A stretch of 6,258 nucleotides of DNA from Acidimicrobiia bacterium. Its GTDB lineage: Bacteria > Actinomycetota > Acidimicrobiia > Acidimicrobiales > Acidimicrobilacustridaceae. Of the stretch, positions 1 to 5,343 are shown piece by piece. Numbering within the stretch: the stretch's first letter is position 1; each line of letters opens with the position of its first letter. The stretch lies in the NCBI GenBank assembly GCA_016462055.1, contig JAEMTX010000109.1:1-6258 (forward strand), in the 5' to 3' direction. The notes beneath the pieces are model-generated. The model worked only from the letters and a program-made list of their open reading frames with translations. It was not told the DNA's origin and searched no databases. A program made the translations under genes and the position numbers.

Positions 1-2
1 AC

Positions 3-560
3 AACGTTGAACTGGTGCGCACTGCAATCGATCACATCGATGCGACAGGTGTCGTAACGGTTGATGGCCAGCGTTACGAGGCCGACATCATTGTGTTCGC
101 GACAGGGTTCCAGATGAGCAAGGTGCTGTTCCCAATGGAGTTCATTGGTCGCGACGGTGTCTCGCTGAACGAGTTCTGGAGCGATCGCCCTTCGGCCTAT
201 CTCGGCATCACGGTTCCGGGATTCCCGAACCTCTTTATGACCTACGGGCCAAGTACGCACTTGAATCATGGCGGAAGTTTGATCTTCCATTCCGAATGTC
301 AGATGCGTTACATCAGTAAGTGTCTTGACGAAATCGCGCTCACCGGTGCGAAGTCGATGGAGCCAAAGCCCGAGCTTTATGAGGCCTACCACGCGAAGCA
401 GCAAGAACTCATCAAGCAAATGGTGTGGTCGCACCCTGGGATCACGCATACGCATTTCCGAAATGAGGCTGGAGAAATCCATACGGTGAGCCCGTTCCGA
501 CTCGTTGACTATTGGTCGTGGACGCGAGAGATCAACGTTGATGACTACGTGTTGTCGTAA
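3..560 (+). CDS. Flavin-containing (Baeyer-Villiger-type) monooxygenase, C-terminal part; 5' end outside window
   Basis: The reading frame is open from the first base and ends at TAA 558-560, giving about 185 residues with no start codon in view. Visible landmarks are the ATGF motif (bases 99-110), which lies near the FAD site at the end of the second dinucleotide domain in this family, then VPGFPNLF and YGP, and a C-terminal SPFRLVDYW stretch. The segment lines up with residues from about 438 onward of the neighbouring complete monooxygenase (602-2479), sharing NVELV, ATG[FY], GR[DN]GV, VPGFPNLF and YGP. So about 440 or more residues lie upstream of the window. Known family role: NADPH- and O2-dependent oxygen insertion into ketones, or heteroatom oxygenation, in the cytoplasm. 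The substrate cannot be told. It is a diverged paralog, not a recent copy, of the convergent gene. The GTG at base 15 is an internal codon, not a start. Confidence 0.9.
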   Translation, partial: NVELVRTAIDHIDATGVVTVDGQRYEADIIVFATGFQMSKVLFPMEFIGRDGVSLNEFWSDRPSAYLGITVPGFPNLFMTYGPSTHLNHGGSLIFHSECQMRYISKCLDEIALTGAKSMEPKPELYEAYHAKQQELIKQMVWSHPGITHTHFRNEAGEIHTVSPFRLVDYWSWTREINVDDYVLS

Positions 561-564
561 TGGA

Positions 565-599
565 CTGTTGGTTCGACTCTCGTAGAGCCGAACCAACAG
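565..599. terminator. Bidirectional hairpin terminator between two convergent monooxygenase genes
   Basis: A perfect 11-bp inverted repeat, CTGTTGGTTCG (565-575) and CGAACCAACAG (589-599), encloses a single A/C mismatch (576/588), a further 4-bp stem (CTCT 577-580 with AGAG 584-587) and a 3-base loop. It fills most of the 41-bp gap between the stop of the + strand gene (560) and the stop of the - strand gene (602). The symmetry and position suit a shared transcription terminator for both genes. There is no clear T-run on either side, so it may block RNA polymerase by structure alone, help Rho, or protect mRNA 3' ends. Confidence 0.8.
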
Positions 600-601
600 G
601 G

Positions 602-2479
602 TCACTGGTAGACGATGGCCTCGGGGTCGGGGTAGGAGGTCATGCGGTAGTAGTCGCAGGTTTCCCATGGAGCGTTGACTTGCATACGTCCGTTCTGGAC
701 GTAGTAGTTCTTCTTGGCCGATGCCTCTTCGGTCACCATGATGAGCTTCTGTGATTCCTCAACGAGCTTCTCGTTGTAATCACGGAACGCTTCATCGGTA
801 ACTTCGACGGTCTGCTTACCTTGTTCGACGATTCCGATGAGGCAACGAGCAACAAAGCCCGCCCACATTTGGTACCAAGCGGGAAGCGCCACGCCGCCCG
901 AGACGGGCTGAGAGTTGGGGCCATAAAGAGTGAACAGGTTCGGGAATCCCGGAACCATCATGCCGACATAGGCCATCGGGGATTCTTCTTCCCACTTTTC
1001 GTGAAGGTTTACGCCGTTGCGGCCGAAGTACTCGGCGGGCCAGAGATACTTCACGATGTCGTAACCAGTAGCGGAGACAACGACATCGAGATCGTGATGC
1101 ACGCCATCGGCCGTTTCCATGCCGGTATCGGTAAAGCGCACGATGTCTTCGGTAACGAGTTCGACATTGTCGCGTGTGAGGGCTCGGTACCAGCCATTGT
1201 CAACGATTGGTCGACGGACCATCGGGGCATAGTCGGGAATCAACTTGTCGATGAGGTCCTGACGGCCACCAGTTTCGGTCTTGATGTACTCCAGAAGCAT
1301 GTTGCGGACGAAGTCGCTCTTGGCGGTGATTTGCCCGCCAGTCTTCTCGTACTCCGCATCGCGAATAAGGAAGTCCTTGTCGAAATCAAACAAGTGCATG
1401 ATCGAGGTGATGCGGCACCAGTTCCAGTAGCCGGGCATGGTGTTGATGAGCCAACGAGATTCGGGTTCAACATGCTTTCCGTATTTGTCGCGTGGGCTGA
1501 TCCACTGTGGAGTGCGTTGGAACATGGTGACGTGCTTTGACATCTCGGTAACGCGACCAAGCAACTGCACGCCGGTTGAACCATTACCAATGACGGCGAC
1601 GCGCTTGTCGCTTAGGTCGATGCCTTCAGGCCACTGGGTCGGATGAATGACGAGGCCACCGAAGTTCTCGATGCCCGGGAAATTGGGGAAACTTGGGTTG
1701 GCGAAGAGGCCTGCGGCACTGACGATTGCGTTCACATCACGTGACTCGGTCGAACCATCGGTGAGACGGAACGTGACGCGCCACAACTTGGTGTCGTCAT
1801 TGAAACGAGCTTCGATCAGATCGTGGCCGTGCTTCACATGATCCATGACGCCGAACTTGTTGGCGATATGAGTCAGGTATGCCCGAACCTCGGGACCGCG
1901 AGCGAAGTACTCGTCCCATTGGTAGTCCTTCTCGAAACTGAATTCGTACGACGAGCTGAGCGTGTCGACGCGAATGTCGGGATAGCGGTTGATAGCCCAC
2001 GTGCCGCCGAGTTCCTCGCGGCGCTCGTAGACCGTGAAGTCGATTCCAAGTTGTTCAAGTTGCACGCCGGTAGCGATGCCGTTAAAGCCGCCGCCGATAA
2101 TCGCGACATGGAACCCTTCGGGAGCTTTGATCTCAGGTGTCGGCCATTCGGCGAAGCCGGGGAAGTCTTCGAACGAAAGAACCATCTTGCGCAACTCAAA
2201 GTCGCCCAGTTCCGTTGGCTTACCCAGCACCATGTCGAGCATGGAGTAGATCTCGGCATCGGATGGGGTGCGAAGCGACCAAGACGAGAGATCGGTGGAG
2301 AGCAACTCGATGCATCGCTCGATGAGACGTGAGCGATCCTCGGGGCTGAGTTGGGCCACAGGGCCGAGAGCGGCAATTTCGGTGTCGCCACACGCCTGGA
2401 AGATAGCGACACGGAGCGCTGCGAGATCGGAATACTCGACTGCTTGACGGATGTAATCGGTATCAATGGTGTCGGCCAT
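602..2479 (-). CDS. Baeyer-Villiger-type flavin monooxygenase, complete, with N-terminal extension
   Basis: This 625-residue protein should be a cytoplasmic FAD- and NADPH-dependent monooxygenase. Residues 1 to about 120 form a helical extension resembling the one in 4-hydroxyacetophenone-monooxygenase-type enzymes; cyclohexanone-monooxygenase-type enzymes are about 540 residues. The FAD Rossmann motif GGGFNG is at 129-134. GGTW...RYP...D is at 158-172 and matches the long Baeyer-Villiger fingerprint except that D168 replaces the usual G/M. The classic fingerprint FxGxxxHxxxWP is complete at 273-284. The NADPH Rossmann motif GNGSTG is at 298-303 and ATGYD at 470-474. By analogy with phenylacetone monooxygenase, D172 and R423 (in RRP) are the likely catalytic Asp/Arg pair. 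The ATG at 2479 is supported by GGGGG (complement of 2487-2491), 7 bases upstream. The gene is divergent from the NTF2-fold gene and convergent with a paralog. The enzyme class is secure; the substrate (cyclic, steroid-like or aryl ketone) is unknown. Confidence 0.93.
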   Translation of the reverse strand: MADTIDTDYIRQAVEYSDLAALRVAIFQACGDTEIAALGPVAQLSPEDRSRLIERCIELLSTDLSSWSLRTPSDAEIYSMLDMVLGKPTELGDFELRKMVLSFEDFPGFAEWPTPEIKAPEGFHVAIIGGGFNGIATGVQLEQLGIDFTVYERREELGGTWAINRYPDIRVDTLSSSYEFSFEKDYQWDEYFARGPEVRAYLTHIANKFGVMDHVKHGHDLIEARFNDDTKLWRVTFRLTDGSTESRDVNAIVSAAGLFANPSFPNFPGIENFGGLVIHPTQWPEGIDLSDKRVAVIGNGSTGVQLLGRVTEMSKHVTMFQRTPQWISPRDKYGKHVEPESRWLINTMPGYWNWCRITSIMHLFDFDKDFLIRDAEYEKTGGQITAKSDFVRNMLLEYIKTETGGRQDLIDKLIPDYAPMVRRPIVDNGWYRALTRDNVELVTEDIVRFTDTGMETADGVHHDLDVVVSATGYDIVKYLWPAEYFGRNGVNLHEKWEEESPMAYVGMMVPGFPNLFTLYGPNSQPVSGGVALPAWYQMWAGFVARCLIGIVEQGKQTVEVTDEAFRDYNEKLVEESQKLIMVTEEASAKKNYYVQNGRMQVNAPWETCDYYRMTSYPDPEAIVYQ

Positions 2480-2505
2480 GGAAGTTCCCCCTGCGAGATC
2501 ATGCG

Positions 2506-2520
2506 GCGACGAACTGTCGC
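2506..2520. promoter_or_regulatory. Inverted repeat, possible operator near the monooxygenase start
   Basis: Perfect 5-bp arms GCGAC (2506-2510) and GTCGC (2516-2520) flank a 5-base spacer, about 27 bases upstream of the monooxygenase start codon at 2479. The position would suit a repressor site or a 5' leader hairpin. Arms this short can occur by chance in G+C-rich DNA, so this is a weak call. Confidence 0.3.
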
Positions 2521-2569
2521 GAGCAGTCAGATTGTCAGAAAAAGTGGGCCCCTGTCACACACGCCATTC

Positions 2570-2588
2570 CTCTCGGTCCCCCCGAGAG
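2570..2588. promoter_or_regulatory. 7+7 bp inverted repeat in divergent region (operator or leader hairpin)
   Basis: CTCTCGG (2570-2576) and CCGAGAG (2582-2588) are perfect complements around a 5-base spacer. They sit about midway between the two divergent starts. On the + strand a TTTT run follows at 2593-2596, giving a weak terminator-like look. No + strand gene ends upstream, so an operator shared by both promoters or an RNA leader hairpin is more likely. Confidence 0.45.
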
Positions 2589-2661
2589 TGAATTTTCGCA
2601 ATAGCGATGACCGCTTCATTGATTTGGCATTGCCGATAGGGTTCGCAAACTGTTCGGGGAT

Positions 2662-2667
2662 GAGGGG
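2662..2667 (+). promoter_or_regulatory. Ribosome binding site for the NTF2-fold gene
   Basis: GAGGGG lies 7 bases before the ATG at 2675. It favours that start over the in-frame ATG at 2660, which the ribosome site itself overlaps. It also rules against the much longer open frame that extends back over the divergent gene. Confidence 0.6.
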
Positions 2668-2674
2668 AATCCAA

Positions 2675-3598
2675 ATGACGACATATCCGCGTGAAGAGAT
2701 CGAAGCGGCGTTTGCCGAGTTTCGCCGTCGTGGGGTCGAGACCCACGACTGGGCCGGGTGGGCGCAGTTGTTCACTGAAGATGCGCTCTACGAGGAGCAC
2801 AACCTTGGAGTTTTCAATGGTCGTGCTGCGATCGAGAAGTGGATCGTCGACTGCATGGCGGACTACCCGACGATGACCCTTTGGATCGATTGGTACATGA
2901 TCGAGGGAAATCGGATCAGCTTCTACATCTGGAACAACCTTCCCGACCCCACGGGTGCGGGGCAGCGGTTCGGCTTTCCCAACACAACCATTCTTGAATA
3001 CGCCGGCGACGGAAAGTTCAGTTTCGAAGGTGACTATTACAACCCTGAAGATGCTGGCCGGGTGTTCGTCGATTGGATCCGGGCCGGAGGAACTCGAGAG
3101 ACCCCTCAGGATCGGTCGCTTGAGGGCATCGACGGTTGGGCGCCGATGCCTGTTGAGCCAGCATTCCCGCGTGAGGAAATCGAAGAAGAGTTCGAGAACT
3201 ACCGCAAGCGTGGCGAAGTTGCCGTGGCAACTGGCAACTGGAATCAGTGGGCTGACCAGTTCACCGACGATGCGCATTATCGCGAACATCATTACGGCTA
3301 TTTCAAGAGTCAGAAAGAAATCCGTGACTGGATCAATGGCGTGATGCAGCCATTCCCATCAATGGAATTCCCGGTTTCCTACAAGTTCATTGAAGGAAAC
3401 CGAGTGAGCGCGCTCATTCCAAACATCCTGCCTGCGCCCGAAGGCGACGATGGCTACTACGGCTTCGACGTGAACACGATTCTCCATTATGCCGGTAACG
3501 GAAAATGGAGCTACGAAGAAGACGTGTATTCGCCTGCTGAGGCTGGCGAAGTGATCTCACGTTGGATCGCTGCAGGCGGAGTGATTCCGAAGTCGTAG
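2675..3598 (+). CDS. Tandem two-domain NTF2/SnoaL-like protein
   Basis: This 307-residue, soluble, acidic protein has no signal peptide or membrane segment. It consists of two copies of one NTF2/SnoaL-like (cone-shaped alpha+beta barrel) domain at residues 4-139 and 164-302, joined by a linker of about 24 residues. Each copy opens with [YF]PREEIE. From residues 29-139 and 192-302 the copies align without gaps at a constant offset of 163; a hand count gives 52 identities in 111 columns. Shared positions include W29/W192, D36/D199, Y39/Y202, EH 41-42/204-205, IEGNR 76-80/239-243, YAG and D120/D283. The fold includes ketosteroid isomerases, limonene-epoxide-hydrolase-like enzymes, polyketide cyclases and dehydratases, and non-catalytic binders. 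The conserved Tyr, Asp and His residues could be catalytic, but the reaction is not determined. The gene is divergent from a Baeyer-Villiger-type monooxygenase and convergent with a ketosteroid-dehydrogenase-like gene, which suggests work on a cyclic ketone intermediate. The ATG at 2675 is chosen because GAGGGG lies 7 bases upstream. Confidence 0.88.
   Translation: MTTYPREEIEAAFAEFRRRGVETHDWAGWAQLFTEDALYEEHNLGVFNGRAAIEKWIVDCMADYPTMTLWIDWYMIEGNRISFYIWNNLPDPTGAGQRFGFPNTTILEYAGDGKFSFEGDYYNPEDAGRVFVDWIRAGGTRETPQDRSLEGIDGWAPMPVEPAFPREEIEEEFENYRKRGEVAVATGNWNQWADQFTDDAHYREHHYGYFKSQKEIRDWINGVMQPFPSMEFPVSYKFIEGNRVSALIPNILPAPEGDDGYYGFDVNTILHYAGNGKWSYEEDVYSPAEAGEVISRWIAAGGVIPKS
2684..3091 (+). repeat. 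Internal domain repeat, copy 1 (residues 4-139)
   Basis: This is the coding stretch for the first NTF2-like unit, from Y4 through the G138-G139 pair. It is homologous to copy 2 (3164-3580) at protein level, while the DNA has diverged, so the duplication is old. The best-kept DNA patch is around the PREEIE motif. Confidence 0.85.
3164..3580 (+). repeat. Internal domain repeat, copy 2 (residues 164-302)
   Basis: This is the coding stretch for the second NTF2-like unit, from F164 through the G301-G302 pair. Relative to copy 1 it carries about three extra residues near its start (around the EVAVATGNW segment). From there to its end it aligns without gaps. Confidence 0.85.
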
Positions 3599-3608
3599 CG
3601 ATACTCAG

Positions 3609-5240
3609 TTAGATATCGCGTGCCGGGCGGGATCCAGCATGGATCCCGGCTCGGTAACCAAACACGGTTCCATTGCCGATGGTGCCGCCACCGCTCGGGT
3701 AGGCCCAACCAAACACATTCGCCGCGGTATTTCCCGCGGCGTAAAGACCTTCGATCACTCCGCCACCTTGGCGACGAACTTCAGCGTCTTTGCTGATCAT
3801 CGGTCCGCCGTTTGTGCCGAGCATTCCTGGATAGATGCGTACGGCATAGAATGGGCCCTCGAGAAGCGGCCTCGTTGTGCCTGGCCCCATTAGGCCTTTG
3901 CTGGTGCGATCGAAGTCTGGGTCAACGCCATTCGCTGCGTTCTCGTTGAATTGATCGACAGTCGCAACAAGTGCGGCGGGATCGATATTGATCATTGTCG
4001 CCAATTCGGCGATGGAGTCAGCCTTGATAGCCCAATCGGGGTCGGGCTCGCCGGGAAGCATTGAAAGCACGCGCACATTGGAGCGCACGACGTTGTCGAA
4101 AATCTGCCAACACGGTCCGGCATTGGGGAACTCGTGATTGGTGGAATCAAAGACGCCGAATGCTTTCGGGAAATCGTTGTACGGCAATGCTTCGTTGGCG
4201 AAGCGTTTTCCCTTCTGATTCACGACCATTGACGACGGTTCACCGCGGCCCCATTCGAACTGGGGAACCATTTCGCCGTTGCGGGTGATCTCAGGGTCGA
4301 ACATCACGGGCGTTCCCCAATAGGAAGTGGTGTTGCCTAACTGGGCTCCGGCCTTCATGGCCATCGAAAGTCCGTCGCCAGTATTTCCGCCAGGGCTCAG
4401 AGGCTTCACGTCGTAACCAAGGTGCGTCATGACCATCTCTCGGTTCCATTCGAAACCGCCGCAGGCAAGAACGATGCCCTTCCGTGCACCGATACGTGAG
4501 CGATTGCCATCGTGTTCAACAACTACGCCCACCACAGCGCCAGATTCGTTGACGACGAGATCCTTTGCCGGGGAGGACAACCAAATGTCGACACCGCGGT
4601 CGAGTAGTCCTTCAAGAAGAGCGGCGATAAGCGCAGCACCCTTTGGTCGAACGTCCTCGGCTTCGCGACGAGCAAGTTCCGCTTCTATCTCTGGAGTTCG
4701 GGGCATGAAATCTTCGGTGAGCGTGGTCGCTGCCCCGAGTGACATAAGCGTGCCGCGCTTGACGATCTTGTCTTTCCACTCCGGCAAGCGTTCGCCGACG
4801 GGATAGGGGTTGGCTTCCACGGTGCGACCCGGACGGGGAAGATGGCCTTCCCATCCCCACGGTGTGTAGTAATCGGGGAGAGGTTGAATGTGAAACGTGG
4901 CCGGGGTGTGCTCCACGAGGTACTTGAGCATCTCGGGTGCGGTATCGACGAACACCTCAAGCAGTTCGGGATCAGGGGCTCGGCCATCAACAACACGTTT
5001 GATATAGGCGAGTGCTGCTTCCTTGGAATCGGGAATGCCGGCCTCGGCCATGACATGGTTGTTGGGCAACCAGATGCCGCCTCCTGAAACAGCAGTTGTT
5101 CCGCCGAGGAGTTCGTCCTTTTCGACAACCAGAACCTGAGCGCCTTCATCGGCAGCCATGGTTGCTGCAACAAGGGCAGCGCCACCCGATCCGACGATGA
5201 TGACGTCGACAATCTGATCCCATTCGGTGGTTGTGGTCAT
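3609..5240 (-). CDS. FAD-dependent 3-ketosteroid-dehydrogenase-like oxidoreductase
   Basis: This 543-residue protein belongs to the fumarate-reductase/3-ketosteroid-dehydrogenase flavoprotein family (usual length about 510-570). The N-terminal FAD Rossmann motif is VGSGGAA at 16-22, with the ribose-binding E40 at the strand end, GGTT at 46-49 and SGGGIWLPNN at 52-61. The C-terminal FAD motif is GLYAAGN (498-504) followed by YPSGGGTIG (514-522). Family members add or remove a double bond beside the ring ketone of steroids. Y514 and G518 match the Tyr and Gly of the YPGPG motif in delta1-dehydrogenases. S516, two residues after the Tyr, resembles the Tyr-x-Ser arrangement I recall for delta4-(5alpha)-dehydrogenase. 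Y124, Y125 and Y354 are candidate partner tyrosines. No signal peptide is seen, so it should be cytoplasmic. The ATG at 5240 is supported by GGGGG (complement of 5247-5251). Position specificity and substrate are uncertain; a non-steroid cyclic enone is possible. Confidence 0.88.
   Translation of the reverse strand: MTTTTEWDQIVDVIIVGSGGAALVAATMAADEGAQVLVVEKDELLGGTTAVSGGGIWLPNNHVMAEAGIPDSKEAALAYIKRVVDGRAPDPELLEVFVDTAPEMLKYLVEHTPATFHIQPLPDYYTPWGWEGHLPRPGRTVEANPYPVGERLPEWKDKIVKRGTLMSLGAATTLTEDFMPRTPEIEAELARREAEDVRPKGAALIAALLEGLLDRGVDIWLSSPAKDLVVNESGAVVGVVVEHDGNRSRIGARKGIVLACGGFEWNREMVMTHLGYDVKPLSPGGNTGDGLSMAMKAGAQLGNTTSYWGTPVMFDPEITRNGEMVPQFEWGRGEPSSMVVNQKGKRFANEALPYNDFPKAFGVFDSTNHEFPNAGPCWQIFDNVVRSNVRVLSMLPGEPDPDWAIKADSIAELATMINIDPAALVATVDQFNENAANGVDPDFDRTSKGLMGPGTTRPLLEGPFYAVRIYPGMLGTNGGPMISKDAEVRRQGGGVIEGLYAAGNTAANVFGWAYPSGGGTIGNGTVFGYRAGIHAGSRPARDI
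3628..3648 (+). terminator. Hairpin downstream of the NTF2-fold gene, embedded in the convergent gene's 3' end
   Basis: CGGGATCC (3628-3635) and GGATCCCG (3641-3648) form a perfect 8-bp stem with a 5-base loop, starting 30 bases after the TAG at 3596-3598. It lies within the last codons of the - strand flavoprotein (about residues 531-538). With only 10 bp between the two stop codons, this is the first strong structure a rightward transcript meets. No T-run follows, so termination efficiency is uncertain. A weaker stem, GCGATA (3598-3603) with TATCGC (3614-3619), spans both stop codons. Confidence 0.5.
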
Positions 5241-5257
5241 CAGGTTCCCCCAGAGAG

Positions 5258-5277
5258 AACGGAACGCGGTTTCCGTT
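5258..5277. promoter_or_regulatory. Perfect 7+7 bp palindrome, candidate operator
   Basis: AACGGAA (5258-5264) and TTCCGTT (5271-5277) are exact inverted copies around a 6-base spacer. The 20-bp size and dyad symmetry suit a dimeric repressor such as a TetR-family protein. It lies 18-37 bases before the flavoprotein start at 5240, just downstream of a possible - strand -10 box. It does not fit the KstR-type AAC-NN-GTT core that I know for cholesterol regulators. The regulator is not in this window. Confidence 0.5.
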
Positions 5278-5284
5278 GGTGCTG

Positions 5285-5290
5285 AGGGTA
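5285..5290 (-). promoter_or_regulatory. Possible -10 box for the ketosteroid-dehydrogenase-like gene
   Basis: Read on the - strand this is TACCCT, a TAnnnT-type actinobacterial -10. It would place transcription start near 5278, immediately beside the palindrome at 5258-5277, which is a classic repressor position. No good -35 is seen at normal spacing. Confidence 0.3.
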
Positions 5291-5298
5291 GTTCCGGA

Positions 5299-5310
5299 CA
5301 GGAAGTCCTG
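5299..5310. promoter_or_regulatory. Second short palindrome in the divergent control region
   Basis: CAGGA (5299-5303) and TCCTG (5306-5310) are perfect complements around a 2-base centre. It lies between the 20-bp palindrome and the amidohydrolase start, upstream of its putative -10 box. It may be a regulator site for the rightward gene, but its short length makes chance plausible. Confidence 0.3.
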
Positions 5311-5331
5311 CGTCAGGTGGGGGTCGGGGCC

Positions 5332-5337
5332 TAGGGT
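5332..5337 (+). promoter_or_regulatory. TAGGGT: -10 box for leaderless transcript, or ribosome binding site, of the amidohydrolase
   Basis: TAGGGT fits the TAnnnT consensus and ends exactly 6 bases before the ATG at 5344. That is the spacing expected if transcription starts at the A of the start codon. The same bases contain AGGG, 7 bases before the ATG, which could act as a Shine-Dalgarno. The two readings exclude each other and cannot be separated from sequence alone. No strong -35 is seen. Confidence 0.4.
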
Positions 5338-5343
5338 CAGAGC

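Larger units (their letters stand above)
2480..2674. promoter_or_regulatory. Divergent promoter/control region between the monooxygenase and NTF2-fold genes
   Basis: This 195-bp non-coding gap separates two divergent start codons, so it must hold the promoters of both genes. Visible elements are an inverted repeat GCGAC-5-GTCGC (2506-2520), a direct repeat GTCAG at 2526-2530 and 2534-2538, a 7+7 hairpin (2570-2588), TCGC-4-GCGA (2596-2607), GGCA-1-TGCC (2626-2634), and two copies of TTCGCAA at 2595-2601 and 2642-2648. TTGGCA (2624-2629) resembles a -35 box for the rightward gene, but the matching -10 is weak. I cannot place either transcription start with confidence. Confidence 0.6.

Noticed and set aside
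560..754. 64-codon open frame on + strand starting within the stop of the left gene
   Set aside because: It runs through the terminator hairpin and the 3' end of the opposite gene; the translation is low-complexity V/G-rich with no family signature.
821..1540. 239-codon open frame on + strand
   Set aside because: It lies wholly antisense to the well-supported monooxygenase, has no recognisable motif, and is a codon-bias shadow.
1823..2332. 169-codon open frame on + strand
   Set aside because: It is antisense to the FAD-binding half of the monooxygenase and has no supporting motif.
2624..2652. Sigma70-type promoter for the NTF2-fold gene (TTGGCA -35)
   Set aside because: The -35 is good, but no -10 at 16-18 bp spacing matches more than about half of the consensus.
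2351..2674. Extended N-terminus of the NTF2-fold gene, starting at 2351 or at ATG 2660
   Set aside because: The extension runs over the divergent monooxygenase's 5' end and the control region. The added residues do not look like a domain, and GAGGGG is placed for ATG 2675.
2555..3292. 245-codon open frame on - strand
   Set aside because: It is antisense to the NTF2-fold gene, whose internal domain repeat proves the + strand is coding.
3598..3619. GCGATA...TATCGC stem as main terminator
   Set aside because: Six A/T-containing pairs with a 10-base loop are weak; the 8-bp stem at 3628-3648 is the better candidate.
5258..5310. KstR or KstR2 operator in the divergent region
   Set aside because: The palindromes present do not fit the recalled KstR (AAC-NN-GTT core) or KstR2 (CAAG-NN-CTTG core) patterns.
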